NCBI GenBank assembly: GCA_937915335.1
Contig: CALDLZ010000430.1
Location: forward strand, 1-8,605
Length of the DNA: 8,605 nucleotides
Source of the DNA: an uncultured Faecalibacterium sp.
GTDB lineage: Bacteria; Bacillota; Clostridia; Oscillospirales; Ruminococcaceae
Direction of reading: 5' to 3'
Shown here: piece after piece, positions 1 through 6,751 of the stretch
How the letters are laid out: every line of letters starts with the position of its first letter
Position numbering within the stretch: the stretch's first letter is position 1
The notes under the pieces: generated by a model
The model's input: only the letters and a program-made list of their open reading frames with translations
The model's database searches: none
Told to the model about the DNA's origin: nothing
Program-made: the position numbers and the translations under genes

Positions 1-1
1 A

Positions 2-223
2 GACTATGACCGCCTCATCCAGCTCTGCGACTCCTTGGCGGATGCTTCCGGCGTGGTGGACATTGAGGAACGGATGGCCGATGTCAAGCGCCGGTACGGG
101 GCCTATCCCCAGAACAAGTGGGACACGAATCTTGCCCTGAAAGTCCATTTTGAGCAGTTGGCGGGCCGCAGTATCTACGATATCGTGGAAAAGGATACCT
201 TCGACCCCAAAACACTCCGCTGA
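2..223 (+). CDS. HD-domain hydrolase, C-terminal end (partial)
   Basis: This is the last 73 codons of a gene that begins before the window, ending with TGA at 221-223. The visible protein starts DYDRLIQLCDSLADASG and contains a VVDIEERMADVKRRYG segment. That pattern resembles the C-terminal part of small clostridial HD-superfamily phosphohydrolases, where a helix after the metal-binding HD motif is followed by an '(I)EERxxDVxxRYG' stretch. The catalytic HD residues themselves would lie upstream and cannot be checked here, so the substrate is unknown. A hairpin terminator follows 16 bases after the stop. The coding call is firm because the frame is open from the window edge; the family call is from memory of the motif. 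Confidence 0.7.
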   Translation, partial: DYDRLIQLCDSLADASGVVDIEERMADVKRRYGAYPQNKWDTNLALKVHFEQLAGRSIYDIVEKDTFDPKTLR

Positions 224-239
224 ATTTCCGATATGCGAA

Positions 240-273
240 AAATGCCGCAGACCTTTGACCGTCTGCGGCATTT
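240..273. terminator. Bidirectional intrinsic terminator between the HD gene and the CMD-cupin gene
   Basis: A perfect 13-bp inverted repeat (aaatgccgcagac at 240-252, gtctgcggcattt at 261-273) encloses an 8-base loop. On the plus strand the stem ends in a short T-rich stretch (tttctcattt). On the minus strand it ends in a T run from the A's at 238-242. It can therefore stop transcripts from both converging genes, which end at 223 (+) and 289 (-). Confidence 0.85.
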
Positions 274-288
274 CTCATTTTACGGAAA

Positions 289-1044
289 TCATTTCAGCTT
301 GCTGTACTCTTCGTCAGTCACAGGCTCACACCACTCGTTGGAGCACTCGGTGCCGGGCACTTCCACGGCCAGGTGAGAGAACCAGCTGTCGGGTGCGGCA
401 CCGTGCCAGTGCTTGACCTCGGCGGGGATATTGATGCAGTCGCCGGGCAGCATTTCCACGGGCTCCTTGCCCTCTTCCTGGTAATAGCCACGGCCTGCAA
501 CGCAGATCAGGATCTGACCGCCGCCGGTCTTGGCATGGTGGATGTGCCAATTGTTACGGCAGCCCGGCTCAAAGGTGACGTTGTGCACACCCACCTGAGA
601 GGTGGAGATGGGGGCCAGATAGCTCTGCCCGATGAAATACTTGGCATAGGCCACATTGGGCTCACCGATGGGGAACACCATGGAAGCCTGATGCTTTGCC
701 CTGGCGCTCTCGTCCTCCGGCTCCACGGCCCAGATCTCTTTTGCCATGTTGAACACAGCCCAGCCCTTGGGCCAGCCGGCATAGAAAGCCACATGGGTAA
801 TGATGGCGGCGATCTCCTTCTGGGTCACACCGTGGGCCTTGGCGTTCTGCAGATGGAACTTGAGGGAAGAATCGGTCACGCCGGAAGCCATCAGGGCAAC
901 CACCGTAATGATACTCCGGGTCTTGACATCAATACCGTCATCGTTCCAGTTCTCGCCGAACAGAACATCATCGTTATAGTGTGCAAAAGCAGGGGCAAAC
1001 TCGCCCAGTGCGTTGCGGCCTGCAGTCTGTACGATCTTTTCCAT
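289..1044 (-). CDS. Carboxymuconolactone decarboxylase / cupin fusion protein
   Basis: The protein has 251 residues in two domains. Residues about 10-110 are a carboxymuconolactone decarboxylase-like helical domain (KTRSIITVVALMASG at 41-55; the ITHVAFYAGWP motif with H84). Residues about 140-235 are a cupin: GCRNNWHIHH with H167, H169 and H170, Q177, a PGDCINIPAEVKHWHG second motif with H212 and H214, so metal ligands are present. Such fusions are cytoplasmic, and carboxymuconolactone decarboxylase relatives include peroxide or disulphide reductases as well as true decarboxylases; I see no AhpD-like CxxC, so a peroxidase role is not supported. The real substrate is unknown. The ATG at 1044 is set by AGGAGG at 1054-1059, nine bases upstream. 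The gene is monocistronic: own promoter, and terminators on both sides. Its promoter looks MerR-controlled, suggesting induction by an electrophile or oxidative signal. Confidence 0.9.
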   Translation of the reverse strand: MEKIVQTAGRNALGEFAPAFAHYNDDVLFGENWNDDGIDVKTRSIITVVALMASGVTDSSLKFHLQNAKAHGVTQKEIAAIITHVAFYAGWPKGWAVFNMAKEIWAVEPEDESARAKHQASMVFPIGEPNVAYAKYFIGQSYLAPISTSQVGVHNVTFEPGCRNNWHIHHAKTGGGQILICVAGRGYYQEEGKEPVEMLPGDCINIPAEVKHWHGAAPDSWFSHLAVEVPGTECSNEWCEPVTDEEYSKLK

Positions 1045-1082
1045 AAGAAGAAACCTCCTGTTGCATTTTTTCTGATGGCTTT

Positions 1083-1114
1083 ATTCTACAACTTGAAGTG
1101 TGGTTTAAGTCAAG
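1083..1114 (-). promoter_or_regulatory. Promoter of the CMD-cupin gene with a MerR-type 19-bp spacer and operator
   Basis: Read on the minus strand, a -35 box TTGACT (1108-1113) and a -10 box TAGAAT (1083-1088) are 19 bp apart, instead of the usual 17. The spacer region carries a partial dyad with arms CTTGA at 1092-1096 and TCAAG at 1110-1114. A long spacer carrying an operator is the signature of promoters activated by MerR-family regulators through DNA untwisting, and CTTGACTT-type half-sites are familiar for such regulators of redox genes in Firmicutes. The dyad is imperfect (6 of 11 pairs), and no merR gene lies in the window. The predicted start site is about 30 bases from the ATG. Confidence 0.6.
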
Positions 1115-1139
1115 GGCTTTTTTCAAAAATCTGTCGGAT

Positions 1140-1176
1140 AAAAACGCCTGCCGGGCGGCAAGGCCAGGCAGGCGTT
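1140..1176 (-). terminator. Intrinsic terminator of fprA
   Basis: A 10-bp perfect stem (aacgcctgcc at 1143-1152 with ggcaggcgtt at 1167-1176) has a 14-base loop. On the minus strand it is followed directly by TTTTTAT, a normal intrinsic terminator. It lies just past the fprA stop at 1200 and before the next promoter, so fprA transcripts should end here. Confidence 0.85.
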
Positions 1177-1199
1177 CATTGCTTTATCGGGAGGTGTAA

Positions 1200-2381
1200 T
1201 TACTTTGCCAGCAGTTCGTCGGCCAGCACATCCATCTGTGCTTCGGCGGCGGCATTGGCGGCAGAGCGGATGGTAACAACAGCGTCGCAGACGGTGATAT
1301 TCTTCATCCCCTCCAGCTCGGCCCGCATCAGCTTTGCGGCCATGGGAGCCCAGGTACCGTTCTCCATCAGGCCAATGGTACGGCCCTGGAAATTCTTGGT
1401 CTTGAGGTGGGTCAGCAGATTCTCCATCGGCGGGAAGAGGAAACCGTCATAGGTAGCGCAGGCCAACACGATTTTGCCACAACGGAAAGCCTCAGTCACA
1501 GCATAAGAGACATCCGTGCGGGTCAGATCCATCTCCACCACTTTGGCACCCTTGGCACGCAGCTTCTCGGCCATGGTATGAGCGGCGGCTTTGGTATGGC
1601 CGTGAATGGAGGCGCTTGCCACCAGGATCTTCTCCGGTTCCTCGGCCTTGTAGCTGGACCACAGATCATAGTAGTTCAGGTACTTGCCCAGATCACCAGT
1701 CAGTACGGGGCCGTGCAGGGGGCAGATGGTGGCTATATCCAAGGCGGCGGCCTTTTTCAGCAGAGCCTGCACCTGAGGGCCGTACTTGCCCACGATATTC
1801 AGGTAGTAGCGGCGGGCTTCACTGGCCCAATCAGCCTTTTCATCAAATTTTGCCACTGCTCCAAAGCGGCCAAAGCCGTCGGCAGAGAAGAGCACCTTTT
1901 CACTGCTCTCGTAGCTGACCATAACTTCAGGCCAGTGCACCATAGGGGCAAACACAAAGGTCAGGGTATGGCTGCCCAAGCTCAGGCTTTCGCCGTCCTT
2001 TACCACCACACGGCGCTCCTTGGCAATGGCCTCGGGGCCGAAGAACTGCTCCATATACAGGAAGGTCTTGGCGTTGCCCACCACCTGCATTTCCGGGTAG
2101 AGAGCGGCCAGCTTGGCGATGTTGGCACCATGGTCGGGCTCCATGTGGCTGACCACCAGATAATCCGGCTTACGGCCCGCCAGTGCATCTGTCAGGTTTT
2201 CCAACCAGGGCTCGGTGGCACGGGCATCCACCGTGTCCAGAATCGCGGTCTTTTCATCCAGAATGACATAGGAGTTGTAGCTCACGCCGGTGGGTACCGG
2301 ATACTGGCTCTCGAACAGGTCAATGGTGGTATCATCCACGCCCACACCCAGAATGGCTTCGCTGATTTTTTTCACGCTCAT
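1200..2381 (-). CDS. fprA: A-type flavodiiron protein (FprA family)
   Basis: The protein has 393 residues, the usual length for A-type flavodiiron proteins, which reduce O2 to water and/or NO to N2O in the cytoplasm of anaerobes with electrons from rubredoxin or F420H2. An N-terminal metallo-beta-lactamase-like domain (about 1-245) carries a full set of diiron ligands: H79, E81, D83 and H84 in HMEPDHGAN, H149 in MVHWPE, D168 in SADGFG and H223 in LHGPV. The flavodoxin domain (about 252-393) has an FMN phosphate loop SASIHGHTKAAA. No C-terminal rubredoxin or reductase module is fused, so a separate donor is needed. ATG at 2381 follows GAGAGGAA (2389-2396). It has its own promoter but could also receive read-through from rmuC. 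Oxygen or NO scavenging fits a strict anaerobe; which substrate dominates cannot be told from sequence. Confidence 0.93.
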   Translation of the reverse strand: MSVKKISEAILGVGVDDTTIDLFESQYPVPTGVSYNSYVILDEKTAILDTVDARATEPWLENLTDALAGRKPDYLVVSHMEPDHGANIAKLAALYPEMQVVGNAKTFLYMEQFFGPEAIAKERRVVVKDGESLSLGSHTLTFVFAPMVHWPEVMVSYESSEKVLFSADGFGRFGAVAKFDEKADWASEARRYYLNIVGKYGPQVQALLKKAAALDIATICPLHGPVLTGDLGKYLNYYDLWSSYKAEEPEKILVASASIHGHTKAAAHTMAEKLRAKGAKVVEMDLTRTDVSYAVTEAFRCGKIVLACATYDGFLFPPMENLLTHLKTKNFQGRTIGLMENGTWAPMAAKLMRAELEGMKNITVCDAVVTIRSAANAAAEAQMDVLADELLAK

Positions 2382-2451
2382 AGTGGTATTCCTCTCTTTA
2401 TTTTTTATCGCTGTGCCGGGAAAGCGGCAATATTTACTAATAACTATTCCT

Positions 2452-2480
2452 AGTATAGCACATTGTTAAGAATTATTCAA
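2452..2480 (-). promoter_or_regulatory. fprA promoter, overlapping the end of rmuC
   Basis: On the minus strand, TTGAAT (2475-2480), a 17-bp spacer and TATACT (2452-2457, preceded by TGC, an extended -10) form a strong sigma-A promoter. The -35 box covers the last base of the rmuC stop and the preceding codons. The leader before the fprA ATG is about 65 bases. Two imperfect palindromes lie in or next to it: TTGTTAA...CAA at 2463-2480 and TACTA...TAGTA at 2435-2455. Either could bind a repressor, but neither is a clean match to a known site. Confidence 0.7.
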
Positions 2481-3804
2481 GCTCTTCCGGAAGCTTTGCC
2501 GCCACAGGCCGTCCGGGCTCTGTATCCAGCTCCAGTAGTGTGGCCGCGCTGGCATCATCCAGGCTCTGCACACTGCGCAGCTTCCGGCTGATGGCCCGGC
2601 TGCGGACACCGATCAGGTTATCCAGTTCCTCGTCCGTCTGGCGCAGGCGCTGCTGCATCTTGGAGAGCCCCTGCCCGAACTTATCGAACTCGGTCTTAAC
2701 GGCCCCCAACAGCTGCCAGACCTCGCCGGAGCGCTTCTGAATGGCGAGGGTCTTGAAGCCCATCTGCAGGCTGTTGAGCAGGGCCGCCATGGTGCTGGGG
2801 CCTGCAATGTTCACCTGATAATCCCGCTGCAGCACTTCCAGCAGCCCGGCATTCACCACCTCGGCATACAGCCCCTCAAAGGGCAGGAAGAGGATGCCAA
2901 AGGTCGTGGTGTAGGGCGGTTCCACATATTTTTCCCGGATATCCTTTGCCTCGCTCCGCAGCACCAGTTCCAGTGCATGGCGGGCGTTTTCTACCGCCTG
3001 CGCATCCCCGGAGGCCTGCGCGTCCTGCAAATGCGCGTAGGTGTCGCCGGGGAATTTGGAATCGATGGGCAGCCAGACGGTTCCACCGTCCACACCCGGC
3101 ATCTTGATGGCATATTCTACCCGCTGGGTGCTGCCCGGGATGGTGGCCACATTCGTCTCGTACTGCTCAGGGGCCAGGATTTCTTCCAGAATAGCCCCCA
3201 GCTGGATCTCGCCCAGAATGCCGCGGGTCTTGACACCGGAGAGCACCTGCTTGAGCCCGCCCACATCGGCGGCAAGGTTCTGCATCTCGCCCAGTCCCTT
3301 GTACACCTGCTCCAGCTGGTCATTGACTGCCTTAAAACTCTCCGTCACCCGCTTCTGCAATGCGTCCTGCAGCTGCTCATCCACCGTGTGACGGATTTCA
3401 TCCAGCTTTTTGGTGTTCTCGGCCTGCAGGGCGGTCATGCTGTCGGCAAGGGTCTTGCGCAGTTCTTCCAGCTTCCGGGTATTGGCGGCTTCCAGGCTTT
3501 GAAGCCGCTGGGTCAGGATCTGCTGCTGGCCGCTCTGGCCCTGGGCCAGCGTGGCGCTCATACTCTGTACCGAAGCCTGCAGGGTCTCACTGACACTGCG
3601 GATGGCGGTGTAATTCTGCTCGACCAATGCAGCCTGCTTGGCGGCAAAATCCTTTGCCTGAGCCTCCAGCTGCTGCTGCATCCAACGCTTGAGTTCCTCG
3701 TTGTCTGCCCCGGCCCGGGGCCTGTTCAGTTTCCAGAGCACCACTGCCAGCAGCAGGCAGATGATGACCAGCAGCAGGGTATACAATCCAGCTAAAAATT
3801 CCAT
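2473..3804 (-). CDS. rmuC: RmuC family DNA recombination protein
   Basis: The protein has 443 residues with the RmuC layout: a single membrane-spanning helix at about 4-24 (LAGLYTLLLVIICLLLAVVL), a long Gln/Ala/Glu-rich coiled coil at about 35-175, and a conserved core at about 185-385. The core includes GILGEIQLGAILEEIL (195-210), LPIDSKFP (245-252), FLPFEGLYAEV (306-316) and NIAGPSTMAALL (332-343). RmuC is known to limit recombination at inverted repeats, and its core is distantly related to restriction-type nucleases; the biochemical activity is not well settled. ATG at 3804 has GAGGA ten bases upstream, inside the 3' end of the preceding gene. Only three bases separate it from that stop, so the two are cotranscribed and probably coupled. 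Confidence 0.93.
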   Translation of the reverse strand: MEFLAGLYTLLLVIICLLLAVVLWKLNRPRAGADNEELKRWMQQQLEAQAKDFAAKQAALVEQNYTAIRSVSETLQASVQSMSATLAQGQSGQQQILTQRLQSLEAANTRKLEELRKTLADSMTALQAENTKKLDEIRHTVDEQLQDALQKRVTESFKAVNDQLEQVYKGLGEMQNLAADVGGLKQVLSGVKTRGILGEIQLGAILEEILAPEQYETNVATIPGSTQRVEYAIKMPGVDGGTVWLPIDSKFPGDTYAHLQDAQASGDAQAVENARHALELVLRSEAKDIREKYVEPPYTTTFGILFLPFEGLYAEVVNAGLLEVLQRDYQVNIAGPSTMAALLNSLQMGFKTLAIQKRSGEVWQLLGAVKTEFDKFGQGLSKMQQRLRQTDEELDNLIGVRSRAISRKLRSVQSLDDASAATLLELDTEPGRPVAAKLPEELE

Positions 3805-3807
3805 TGA

Positions 3808-5289
3808 TTATAAGTCCTCGAAATCGACCAATTCTTTTTGAATATCCAGCGCGTCGCCATACAGCCCCACACCGTCCACCTCGCACTCGCCCGACTGGTT
3901 GTCGTAGGGGTCGGAGCGGAAGCCGTACATCGGCGGGTCAAAAGGCGCTTCAAAAGCACTGTTGGCCACCATGCGGCCTGTATCCAGACTTCCGAAGTAG
4001 TGGCGGCGCAGTTCCTCCTCGCCCTGCCGGGCCATGGAAGCGCCGAACGAGCAGTCTGCATACATCCAGCCCTTGGGGGCAATGTAGAACATGGCCCAGT
4101 CGTGGCAGCCCACACCGGTGGGCGACACCGACAGGCCGCTCTGCCAGCGGGCCGGGATGCCCACCAGGCGGCAGAGGGTGATGAAGGTCAGTGCCATGAT
4201 GCCGCAGTCCCCGCGCCGGTCCCGGGCGCAGTGGTCGGGCAGGCTCTCCTGCACAAAATAAGCGGGCTGGTAATGATACCGCACATTCAGGGTAACATAG
4301 TCATAAATGCGCTTTGCCTTTTCCGCCGGGTCGGCAGCCCCCTCGGTCAGTTGAGCGGCCAGTGCCCGCAGGTAGGGCGTGAACACGATATGCGGGGCCT
4401 GTTCCTCGGTATCAAAGGCAGGCTGCTCTTCCGCCGGGATAAAGTCCAGCGGGTCTGCATAATAGGCCGTTGTTTTGTAGCGGTACTGCACGCCAAAGCG
4501 GCGGTTCTCGGTCAGGTTCGCTTCCCAGTAGACGGTGCGCTGGGATGCGTTGGGGCCAGCGATATGGGTCGGTGCTTCGGTGAAACTCTGCAATTCGATC
4601 TCGCTCTGGGACAGGCATTCCGCCGGGATGGGCAGCCAGGCGCGGACATGGACGCTGTCCCGGCCCTCTGCCCTTGCCTTGGCGAGAGCGGCTGCAAAGG
4701 CCGCATCTGACATGCCCACACTGGTTTTCAAAGTGATGCGGGCACTTGCCTGCCCTTCCCGTTCCATCTGGTCATGGATCCGCTGACGGCGTTCCCGGGC
4801 CAGCAGGTTCGGGGCAGGCGGGTCAAGCTGACGAGCCGCAAGGTCGGCATGGGTAGCAACCAACGTCTCGGCAAAACGGTCAAGGTAGTGTTTCTCCCCT
4901 TCCACGAACCGCCAGTCAACGTGGCCCTCATGGACGAGGTGCTGAAACTCCGCCTTGGTGAAATCCTTTACCATCCCCTGCATCCGGGCCACGGCCTGTT
5001 CTTCCGTCCAGCAGTATTCCTGCGGGATGCGGCGCATGATCTCCTTCTGCACCAGCATGGCATCCCGCAGGGCATCTACACCATGTGGCGTGGGGTTGGC
5101 AGGCTGCTCATATTCCGGCTTTTCCAGCCCCTGACTGCGGGGGCTGTTCTGGCTCTCCGTCCAGTCCTCGGCCAGATAAGCATCAATACGCTCAATGGCT
5201 TCCTTGTAATAGCCCGCCGCCTTCAGGCGCTCCACGTCATCGGGCAGGCCCACATTCAGATGGACAAACGCTTCATTCAGATCTTTCAT
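3808..5289 (-). CDS. Transglutaminase-like domain protein, cytoplasmic
   Basis: The protein has 493 residues. The transglutaminase-core fold (about 320-420) shows the complete catalytic triad: C362 in RRGDCGIMA, H396 in GCHDWAMFY and D412 in MYADCSFG. Bacterial members are mostly cysteine proteases or peptide-modifying enzymes rather than cross-linkers. Upstream of the core, about 183-285 looks beta-rich (RVRAWLPIP-like strands and many aromatic residues), as in the N-terminal domains of this family; residues 1-180 are helical and charged, and I do not recognise them. There is no signal peptide or membrane helix, so it should act in the cytoplasm, unlike the secreted hydrolase encoded just upstream. 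ATG at 5289 has AAGGAGAA at 5296-5303, and lies 18 bases after the hydrolase stop; rmuC follows three bases after its own stop. Substrate unknown. Confidence 0.85.
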   Translation of the reverse strand: MKDLNEAFVHLNVGLPDDVERLKAAGYYKEAIERIDAYLAEDWTESQNSPRSQGLEKPEYEQPANPTPHGVDALRDAMLVQKEIMRRIPQEYCWTEEQAVARMQGMVKDFTKAEFQHLVHEGHVDWRFVEGEKHYLDRFAETLVATHADLAARQLDPPAPNLLARERRQRIHDQMEREGQASARITLKTSVGMSDAAFAAALAKARAEGRDSVHVRAWLPIPAECLSQSEIELQSFTEAPTHIAGPNASQRTVYWEANLTENRRFGVQYRYKTTAYYADPLDFIPAEEQPAFDTEEQAPHIVFTPYLRALAAQLTEGAADPAEKAKRIYDYVTLNVRYHYQPAYFVQESLPDHCARDRRGDCGIMALTFITLCRLVGIPARWQSGLSVSPTGVGCHDWAMFYIAPKGWMYADCSFGASMARQGEEELRRHYFGSLDTGRMVANSAFEAPFDPPMYGFRSDPYDNQSGECEVDGVGLYGDALDIQKELVDFEDL

Positions 5290-5307
5290 CCCACATTCTC
5301 CTTTTTC

Positions 5308-6381
5308 TCAGGCACACTGTTCTTCCCAGAAGGCCGTGGCTTCCACCAGCCAGCCCTCAGCGTCTGTTCCGGTGCCAATGCCGCAGACATGGGGTGCATT
5401 GTTGAACACCCGGTAGATATGCTTGACATGCTTTGCCTGCAAAGCCGCCTCCAGTTGAGGCCCCTGCCGCCAGTAGACCAGCTCCTTCAGCAGGGTATCG
5501 TTGATGCCATGCCAGTGGTAGGTGGCGGGGTAATCCTCTGTGATCTCATCCGAGAGATTCAGGGTGTAGTAGGTCGGCTCATACTCCCCGATATCCTGAA
5601 TGACGTGGTAGATGGGCTTGATATAGGTCATATCGTTGATAGGGTAGCCCAGCAAAAGGGCGGCAGGCTTGGGTACATTGTAATTCTTATAGCCCACGCT
5701 GTCAGTGCCAAACAGACCGGTCAGATGCCCGCCCATGGAGTAACCCACGATGGCGTAATTCTCCGGCTGGATGCCAAACTCTGCCGCGTGTTCGGTGATG
5801 TACTCCACGGCCCGGCCCACATCCTCCAGGGGGGCGTTGTCGGAAGCATCCGTCCAGACACGGTACCGCAGGATAAAGGCCGCATAGCCCAGCTCATGCA
5901 GCTGCCAGGCGGTACAGGTTCCCTCTTCCAGCTCGGCGCTCTCATTGGCACCGCTGCCCGCAATGACCAGCGCGTACTTCGCGTTCTCGGTCTTGGCCGG
6001 GAAATAGAACAGGTCCGTGTTGTTCTTGGTCGGGTCAGCGGCCTTTTCCGCATCGGTATAGAAGGAGTGCCGTACCTGCACGCCATTGTTGTAGTTCTCA
6101 ATGACAAGGTTCAGACCAGCGGCACAGCCCTCGGCCACATATTTGTTGGTGTAGCCCTCCACCGTAGTCAGCTCCCACAGTGCCTGGCCCGGCGGGCAGT
6201 CCTTGTCCTGTGAGTAGGTGTAAAAGCCGGAGTTCTTGATGCCCGGGTTGTTGCGCACCTCCCGCATGGTGGTCTGCGCGGTAATGTTCGCCTCTGCCTT
6301 CTCCCCTGCCGCGCCTGCGGGCAGAGCCAGCAGCATCAGCAGGGTCAGCAGCGCGGCCATGACACGTCTTGCCTGTTTCAT
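5308..6381 (-). CDS. Secreted alpha/beta hydrolase (esterase-like)
   Basis: With the chosen start the protein has 357 residues. Residues 1-26 form a clear signal peptide (MKQARR, then a Leu/Ala core, then PAGAAG), with no lipobox cysteine, so it is probably exported and released. The alpha/beta-hydrolase triad is visible: nucleophile S215 in VGYSMGG, acid D295 in WHGINDTLL and H331 in NNAPHVCG; the oxyanion region is near IAGSGANES. It resembles carbohydrate-ester or small-ester hydrolases of the BD-FAE type, but no substrate can be named. The start is uncertain: ATG codons at 6381, 6384 and 6417 are in frame. I prefer 6381, which has AAGGA seven bases upstream and starts directly with the basic n-region; the 6417 start would put eleven extra residues ahead of it. 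It is the first gene of the three-gene operon. Confidence 0.85.
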   Translation of the reverse strand: MKQARRVMAALLTLLMLLALPAGAAGEKAEANITAQTTMREVRNNPGIKNSGFYTYSQDKDCPPGQALWELTTVEGYTNKYVAEGCAAGLNLVIENYNNGVQVRHSFYTDAEKAADPTKNNTDLFYFPAKTENAKYALVIAGSGANESAELEEGTCTAWQLHELGYAAFILRYRVWTDASDNAPLEDVGRAVEYITEHAAEFGIQPENYAIVGYSMGGHLTGLFGTDSVGYKNYNVPKPAALLLGYPINDMTYIKPIYHVIQDIGEYEPTYYTLNLSDEITEDYPATYHWHGINDTLLKELVYWRQGPQLEAALQAKHVKHIYRVFNNAPHVCGIGTGTDAEGWLVEATAFWEEQCA

Positions 6382-6477
6382 CATCCATTCCTTTTCTCCC
6401 GCCTGTCCCGATTGCATTTTTCCGCAAAGCGGACTATAATAAGTGATTGCACAGATCAGGCTGGGCGTTTTTGTTCT

Positions 6478-6505
6478 ATTGTATCACACCCACCGGCATT
6501 GTCAA
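6478..6505 (-). promoter_or_regulatory. Promoter of the hydrolase-transglutaminase-rmuC operon
   Basis: On the minus strand a perfect -35 box TTGACA (6500-6505), a 16-bp spacer and an extended -10 TGA-TACAAT (TACAAT at 6478-6483) make a good sigma-A promoter. It leaves a leader of about 90 bases before the hydrolase start. A second possible -10 (TATAGT at 6434-6439) sits nearer the gene but lacks a convincing -35. The leader holds a small hairpin (TCCGC-AAA-GCGGA at 6421-6433) without a T run. Confidence 0.7.
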
Positions 6506-6651
6506 AACAAATCTGTCTGCTGAAGGGGAACCCGCCATGCCACCAGGGAGTTGGATGTCGTACCCCTTCCGCGGAAAATGCTGGCGTATTTGCGGGGTCT
6601 GTGCATCCAAGTTTCGGATACTTTGCCCGGGCTTGTGTGAACAGATTTCAA

Positions 6652-6680
6652 TTGTACTCCGTGGCGGCATCTGTTATACT
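6652..6680 (+). promoter_or_regulatory. Promoter of the GNAT acetyltransferase gene
   Basis: An extended -10, TGT-TATACT (TATACT at 6675-6680), is preceded at 17 bp by TTGTAC (6652-6657), a weak -35 with three of six consensus bases. The extended TG motif compensates. The expected start of transcription is near 6687, about 60 bases before the ATG at 6748, so the transcript includes the leader frame at 6713. Confidence 0.6.
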
Positions 6681-6712
6681 AGAAAAGATATTGGCACACG
6701 CACTGAGGAGAA

Positions 6713-6751
6713 ATGCCGGGCATTGCGGCTCCGGTCAGAATAGGAACATGA
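6713..6751 (+). CDS. Possible 12-codon leader peptide ahead of the GNAT gene
   Basis: The frame reads MPGIAAPVRIGT and then TGA. It overlaps the acetyltransferase start in an ATGA arrangement (ATG 6748-6750, TGA 6749-6751), typical of translational coupling. A good Shine-Dalgarno match, GAGGAG at 6705-6710, lies upstream, but only two bases separate it from the ATG, which is shorter than usual. It is the best ribosome site in this leader, since the acetyltransferase itself has only AGGA two bases from its ATG. The frame may help bring ribosomes to the downstream start, or may be chance; no regulatory amino-acid run is seen. Confidence 0.35.
   Translation: MPGIAAPVRIGT

Larger units (their letters stand above)
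6418..6747. other. Divergent intergenic spacer, no gene seen
   Basis: These 330 bases separate the minus-strand hydrolase operon from the plus-strand acetyltransferase gene. I find the two outward promoters (6478-6505 on minus, 6652-6680 on plus) and the short leader frame at 6713-6751. Open frames crossing the middle (about 6510-6650) are Cys/Arg-rich, have no ribosome site and look like chance. No tRNA, T-box or repeat was recognised. Confidence 0.6.

Noticed and set aside
373..1452. Plus-strand open frame of 359 codons opposite the CMD-cupin gene
   Set aside because: It runs through a promoter, two terminator regions and part of fprA, with no motif or ribosome site.
1407..2453. Plus-strand open frame of 348 codons opposite fprA
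   Set aside because: His/Gly/Gln-rich translation typical of an antisense shadow; fprA on the minus strand has all expected ligands.
4774..6213. Long plus-strand open frame (479 codons) opposite the transglutaminase and hydrolase genes
   Set aside because: It crosses two well-supported genes and their junction, has no ribosome site and resembles no family; high GC at third positions opens the opposite frame.
6412..6747. In-frame N-terminal extension of the acetyltransferase (112 extra codons)
   Set aside because: The extension spans the promoter and leader; the family N-terminus starts at the ATG at 6748.
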